A stretch of DNA of 64,000 nucleotides, from assembly GCF_003581615.1 (NCBI RefSeq), contig NZ_QXFH01000076.1, positions 124,001 through 188,000 on the forward strand, in the 5' to 3' direction. This DNA is from Flagellimonas lutimaris (GTDB lineage Bacteria > Bacteroidota > Bacteroidia > Flavobacteriales > Flavobacteriaceae). Shown here in pieces: positions 60,689-64,000 of this stretch. Position 1 is the first letter of the stretch. Every line of letters begins with the position of its first letter. Made by a program: the position numbers and the translations under genes. The notes under the pieces were generated by a model, which saw only the letters and a program-made list of their open reading frames with translations, had not been told where the DNA came from and ran no database searches.

Positions 60689-61360
60689 TTAGATTTTTTC
60701 CTCCCTAATCATCTTAGCAATCAAATGGTTGGTATTCTTGGCACCGAACTTATCAAACAGTTTGCTTACTCTTTTATCGATTGTGCTCTCACTATTGGGC
60801 GTGATATGCTCCCTTTTGAATTTTTCCGAAATTTCCTTTTTGGTAAGTCCGTCCGCCAAACCCTGCAAGATCATCAGATCGAATTCCTCGAGTTCAAATA
60901 CATTGTTGGATACATTGAGATCAATCCCAGGTGAAACATAGGTACGGTTATGGAACACCTCCTGAACTGCATTTACCAATTCTTTGAGACCATGCCTGCC
61001 CTTGCAAACGTAACCATTGATCTTTGTTTCTTTAAAGAGTGCATTGACCTTGGCCGGATTATCCTCCATCGAGTTGACGATGATCTTGAGATTTGGCTGT
61101 ATGGCCCTCGCGGCCCCTATCAGTTCCAATCCGGAAGTAAGCTTACGTTCCACATGATCTTCCTTAAAAAAAAGGTCTGTGATCAGCAATTCGAAGGGTT
61201 CGTTTTCACCTAGGGCATATTTTAAGCGATTGTGTGCCTTATCACAATAGAATTCCTCTTGTAGGCTAGGAATATGCAACTTTTCCCGCAACATCTCCGA
61301 AATACCCTGATTGGTATCCTGAAAATCCTCTGCGATCAATACTTTTTTGAACATAACCAT
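60689..61360 (-). CDS. LuxR/NarL-type response regulator
   Basis: This 223-residue protein has an N-terminal receiver (acidic E11-D12, phosphoacceptor Asp62 in TDLFF, Lys120 in VCKGR) and a C-terminal LuxR helix-turn-helix (about 158-220; LMILQGLADGLTKKEISEKF, SESTIDKRVSKLFDKFGAKN). It follows the histidine kinase gene by 8 bases, so they are a two-component pair. I infer that it binds the TTAC-N8-GTAA palindromes. Confidence 0.92.
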   Translation of the reverse strand: MVMFKKVLIAEDFQDTNQGISEMLREKLHIPSLQEEFYCDKAHNRLKYALGENEPFELLITDLFFKEDHVERKLTSGLELIGAARAIQPNLKIIVNSMEDNPAKVNALFKETKINGYVCKGRHGLKELVNAVQEVFHNRTYVSPGIDLNVSNNVFELEEFDLMILQGLADGLTKKEISEKFKREHITPNSESTIDKRVSKLFDKFGAKNTNHLIAKMIREEKI

Positions 61361-61368
61361 GATTTGTG

Positions 61369-63312
61369 TTAAAATGGAATCGTGACCCGAACCGTAAAGC
61401 CCTCTCCCTTTCCAGTATCAAAAATAATGCTTCCGCCAATGGCCTGAATACGCTTTTCCGTATTCCTCAATCCATTTTTGGCGTTGAGTTCTTCCAGGGA
61501 CGCACCCACCCCATTATCCGAATACTTCACCGTCAAGGTCTTTCCGGCACGTTTAAAGCCCAAGGTCACCATTTTGGCATGGCTATGCTTGCCCATATTG
61601 ATCATGAGTTCCTGAAGCACCTTGAAAAGCACCTGTTGGGAAAGCGGGGCCATTTCGTTCCATTGAATATCCTTGACACCGGTGACAAAAAGGTTTGCAT
61701 TTTTAGGGGTCCTGAAATGGAGCATTTCCAAAAACTCGTCCTTGAAACGACCACCTGTGCCCACTTCATTGATTGCTCTGGAAAAATTCCGGCTCTGATT
61801 GTAGAGCGCATCCAATTTATCCAGGACAGCTGACTTATCGGCATCGCTTTGCAACATCAACATGGTTTGATTGAGCCCTGCCCCGAAATCGTCATGTAGC
61901 CTACGGGACATCTCAGCTTCCGTTTCAAGAGTGGCCTCCAATTTTGCCAATTTGTTCCGTTCTTTCAATCGCTTGGTTCGTTGCCCGAAATAATAGATAA
62001 CAAAGCTTAGGCCCAACAACAACACTATAGATCCCAAATAGGACATTGTTTTTTTATTGCGTTCCCTGGCCGTCAACAATGCCTGTTCTGCCTTCTCTTT
62101 TTCCAGCCTTAGAATGGATTCCTGCTTCAACTTATCGTCATATTTGTACTTCGCGAATTGGGTCTCGACACTTAACTCCTCTTTATAAAGACTATCATTC
62201 AGATGAACATATCGTTCATAGAGTTTTACATTGTTGGGCTGCAACTGGATCATAAAACGTAACGCATCCGTTTCCGCCCTAGGAACGTTCATTCTTTTTG
62301 AAACTTGGATCACAGAATCAAAATAAGCCATTGCCATTGGAGGTTTTTTTTTCATGTAAAACTCTCCCAAATGCGTATAGCTGGCCATCTGCCCCCTCAT
62401 ATCCGCTTTTTTTATCCGAATCGCCAATGCCTTTTGAAAAGAATCGTCAGCAATTTCTTGGCCCACTAGCCATTTCGTATAGGAAAGATTATCCAGTATC
62501 CTGGCATATCGGGCTGTGGAACTATCCAAGGAAGAATCCTTTAAGAGCCTTTCAAAAATAGCAATGGCCTTTTCGTATTTTCCATCATCCACGAGGGTGG
62601 CACCCAAATTATTCTCAAATGCGATTTTATCTTTTGCATTAACACTATTAGCTATAGCCTTTTCATAATAGGCTATGGCGTCCTTTAAATTGAACAACTT
62701 TCTGTGGTTGGTTGCCAAAAGATTGTAACATTGGACCAATTCATCCGTGTGCTCAGTGGCACTTAAAAATACTATGGCCTCAGTTACCGTTTCTTTACTT
62801 CCAAAAAAATCATTTTGATCTTTTTGAATCGTGGCCATATTCAATAATGTCTTCCCTACCCAACTACTGTCCTTAGCCAGTTCGAATTGGTTTTTAGCCG
62901 CGCTGTAATTCTCAAATGCCTTTTTATAATCGGATTCGACTCGGTCATGGTAATAACCCATAAGATAATATTGGGAAGCTTGTATCCGGGGCCAATTAAT
63001 TCTAGCTGCTGTATTAATAAAGTTCCGATGGTGAAGCAATAAGCTGTCATACTCCCCAGCTTGAAATAGTAAAGAACTTTTCTGGTACAACAAGTTACCA
63101 AGAACGGAGTCATTCTTTAGATTCTTTGCCAAGTATATGGCCCTATCCAAGCTTTTACTTTTTTCGGTAATGGAAATATCTTCTCCGATGGAACGATCGT
63201 AATAGATTTGTATGCTGTCATACTTCACTATGGTGTCCATCGTCCCTTTTTTATCGGATGGCACACAGGAAACAAGAATTGTCAGTATGATAAGGAATGA
63301 ATAAGGTTTCAA
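61369..63312 (-). CDS. TPR-containing sensor histidine kinase (HisKA_3 type)
   Basis: A 647-residue membrane kinase: lipoprotein-type signal (SC at about 15-16), a periplasmic region of tetratricopeptide-like helices (about 60-380), a coiled coil, one membrane helix (about 418-437, SIVLLLGLSFVIYYFG), then the HisKA_3 domain with phosphoacceptor H473 in RRLHDDFGAGL and an ATPase domain ending with NGVGA and GGSIIFDTGKGEGFTVRV. TPR-type NarL-family sensors in Flavobacteria detect envelope conditions. Paired with the adjacent response regulator. Confidence 0.9.
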   Translation of the reverse strand: MKPYSFLIILTILVSCVPSDKKGTMDTIVKYDSIQIYYDRSIGEDISITEKSKSLDRAIYLAKNLKNDSVLGNLLYQKSSLLFQAGEYDSLLLHHRNFINTAARINWPRIQASQYYLMGYYHDRVESDYKKAFENYSAAKNQFELAKDSSWVGKTLLNMATIQKDQNDFFGSKETVTEAIVFLSATEHTDELVQCYNLLATNHRKLFNLKDAIAYYEKAIANSVNAKDKIAFENNLGATLVDDGKYEKAIAIFERLLKDSSLDSSTARYARILDNLSYTKWLVGQEIADDSFQKALAIRIKKADMRGQMASYTHLGEFYMKKKPPMAMAYFDSVIQVSKRMNVPRAETDALRFMIQLQPNNVKLYERYVHLNDSLYKEELSVETQFAKYKYDDKLKQESILRLEKEKAEQALLTARERNKKTMSYLGSIVLLLGLSFVIYYFGQRTKRLKERNKLAKLEATLETEAEMSRRLHDDFGAGLNQTMLMLQSDADKSAVLDKLDALYNQSRNFSRAINEVGTGGRFKDEFLEMLHFRTPKNANLFVTGVKDIQWNEMAPLSQQVLFKVLQELMINMGKHSHAKMVTLGFKRAGKTLTVKYSDNGVGASLEELNAKNGLRNTEKRIQAIGGSIIFDTGKGEGFTVRVTIPF

Positions 63313-63330
63313 GTACAGGAGGTTGGTTCA

Positions 63331-63363
63331 TAAAAAAGCCATGCCCGATATCCAGGCATGGCT
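63331..63363 (-). terminator. Rho-independent terminator of the small lipoprotein gene
   Basis: On the minus strand, AGCCATGCC pairs with GGCATGGCT (63355-63363 with 63337-63345) and runs into TTTTTTA. It stops the transcript of the gene at 63383-63559 about 20 bases before the kinase start codon, so the kinase needs read-through or its own promoter. Confidence 0.85.
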
Positions 63364-63382
63364 CAAATTAATGAAATTATTA

Positions 63383-63559
63383 TTACTGATCCCCTCCTCC
63401 TGGTGGTGGGGGAGGTGGAGGTGGTGGTGGATTTTCATCATCCCCTTCGGTTGCAACGGTTTGGAAGAGCATCTCGGTATCGGCCACATCTTCCTTGGCA
63501 CAAGAAAATAAGAACATATTGAAAACTACGGCCAATAAGGCCAAATGAATTTTTTTCAT
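63383..63559 (-). CDS. Tiny lipoprotein with a polyproline tail
   Basis: This 58-residue gene is easily missed. It has a signal peptide with lipobox FLFSC (Cys20), an acidic middle (KEDVADTEMLFQTVATEGDD) and a tail of ten prolines followed by three glycines. The stop at 63383-63385 and the terminator just after support it. It lies directly upstream of the histidine kinase gene on the same strand. The function is unknown; it might feed an envelope signal to the kinase. Confidence 0.7.
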   Translation of the reverse strand: MKKIHLALLAVVFNMFLFSCAKEDVADTEMLFQTVATEGDDENPPPPPPPPPPGGGDQ

Positions 63560-63943
63560 CTTTATGAAATTTTAAGATTGAACAAAGAGGGGGCTGTCCG
63601 GATTTTCCAGAGCGATGTTGCTTTTCAGCCACCCTGTGAGTTTTGGAGTACTCCTTTGCTATGGTTGGAAAGTGAAAACTGCATGTGACCCTTTAGGCTA
63701 CTTTCCAATGAACCCTATACAGGTCACATTGCAGCATTCCATAAAAATGAATTTTCTAGAATGGCTATGTCAGCAACACATAGCGGAATCCATTTTCTGA
63801 GACAAAGTAAAGTGAGATGTTGATTTGAATCGTGGACAAAGCATGGACTTGTATTGGACATCTTTTGGACACCAGTGACAACAAGCGTTTACAGCTGAAA
63901 TTGGACAGAACCTGTCTTGAGGAAATTTGTATTTTTAACCATT
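63560..63943. other. Intergenic region without a clear gene
   Basis: No convincing coding region is seen in these 384 bases. TGTGACC (63684-63690) and GGTCACA (63722-63728) form an inverted repeat that could be an operator or hairpin. No TTAC-N8-GTAA site is found here. Confidence 0.4.
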
Positions 63944-64000
63944 ATGGATGACAACAGAATCGGTGAAATCGTTCAAAAGGTCTTCGCCAAGGCCAAAAGG
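63944..64000 (+). CDS. Start of an unidentified gene (runs off the right edge)
   Basis: ATG at 63944 opens a frame of 19 codons to the end of the window (MDDNRIGEIVQKVFAKAKR). It follows a 384-base gap and the start looks natural, but too little is present to name a family. Confidence 0.4.
   Translation, partial: MDDNRIGEIVQKVFAKAKR

Noticed and set aside
63615..63800. 61-codon plus-strand frame near the right end
   Set aside because: No family features and it contains the TGTGACC/GGTCACA inverted repeat; not supported as a gene.
1..64000. CRISPR arrays, rRNA operons and tRNA genes
   Set aside because: No regularly spaced repeats and no rRNA or complete tRNA sequence were recognised; the only RNA gene supported is tmRNA.

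Overview
The window is chromosomal DNA of a marine-type Flavobacteriaceae bacterium (Bacteroidota). The phylum call rests on TAnnTTTG promoter boxes without Shine-Dalgarno sites, a tmRNA that encodes a GENNYALAA tag, SusC/SusD and TonB-dependent receptors, and a CTnDOT-type set of tra genes. The genus cannot be fixed from sequence reading alone.

Bases 1-13.5 kb look like ordinary core genome: the start of typA, two paralogous small secreted proteins, kdsA, an iron-uptake operon (TonB receptor, DUF4198 protein, two small membrane proteins, PepSY reductase-like protein) with a candidate iron-type operator pair, then DUF1801, DUF808, COG2426, PHP-phosphodiesterase and saccharopine-dehydrogenase-like genes. 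The tmRNA gene (ssrA) lies at 13.49-13.89 kb.

Directly after tmRNA begins an integrative element: a tyrosine integrase with repeated arm-like sites, a conjugation operon (traE-F-G-I-J-K-M-N, read on the minus strand), a DnaC-like ATPase, HTH proteins and rteC. It carries an unusual fusion of an alpha-oxoamine synthase and a GNAT domain, with a divergent regulator pair. No relaxase, coupling protein or right attachment site is visible, so its right edge is unknown. A SusC/SusD/zinc-metalloprotease peptide-uptake locus follows (30-37 kb).

From about 37.5 to 47.6 kb the DNA turns AT-rich and becomes a defence island: an XRE-like regulator, a possible nuclease, SIR2-HerA, a GmrSD-like DUF262/HNH enzyme, and a TM0106-type nuclease-helicase. 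The SIR2-HerA-DUF262 block sits exactly between two copies of a ~110-nt folded repeat with attC-like architecture. A relic of an IS3-type element closes the island.

Bases 48-61.4 kb hold what I consider the undescribed system. A six-gene minus-strand operon encodes a tail-anchored J-like protein, a membrane-anchored protein with a GrpE-like end, a large Hsp70, a coiled-coil lipoprotein, a Ser/Thr-kinase-AAA fusion and a TerB protein. It faces a plus-strand operon (lipoprotein, TerB-like/PH-like protein, DUF6804 membrane protein, secreted EEP nuclease/phosphatase). These two operons and a further secreted-protein gene share one promoter design: TTAC-N8-GTAA (TTAC-N8-GCAA in one) centred 29.5 bp from the -7 box. 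A TPR histidine kinase and a LuxR-type response regulator lie next to them. My reading is a signal-controlled envelope-associated chaperone/kinase system; its output (stress response or phage defence) is not shown by the sequence.
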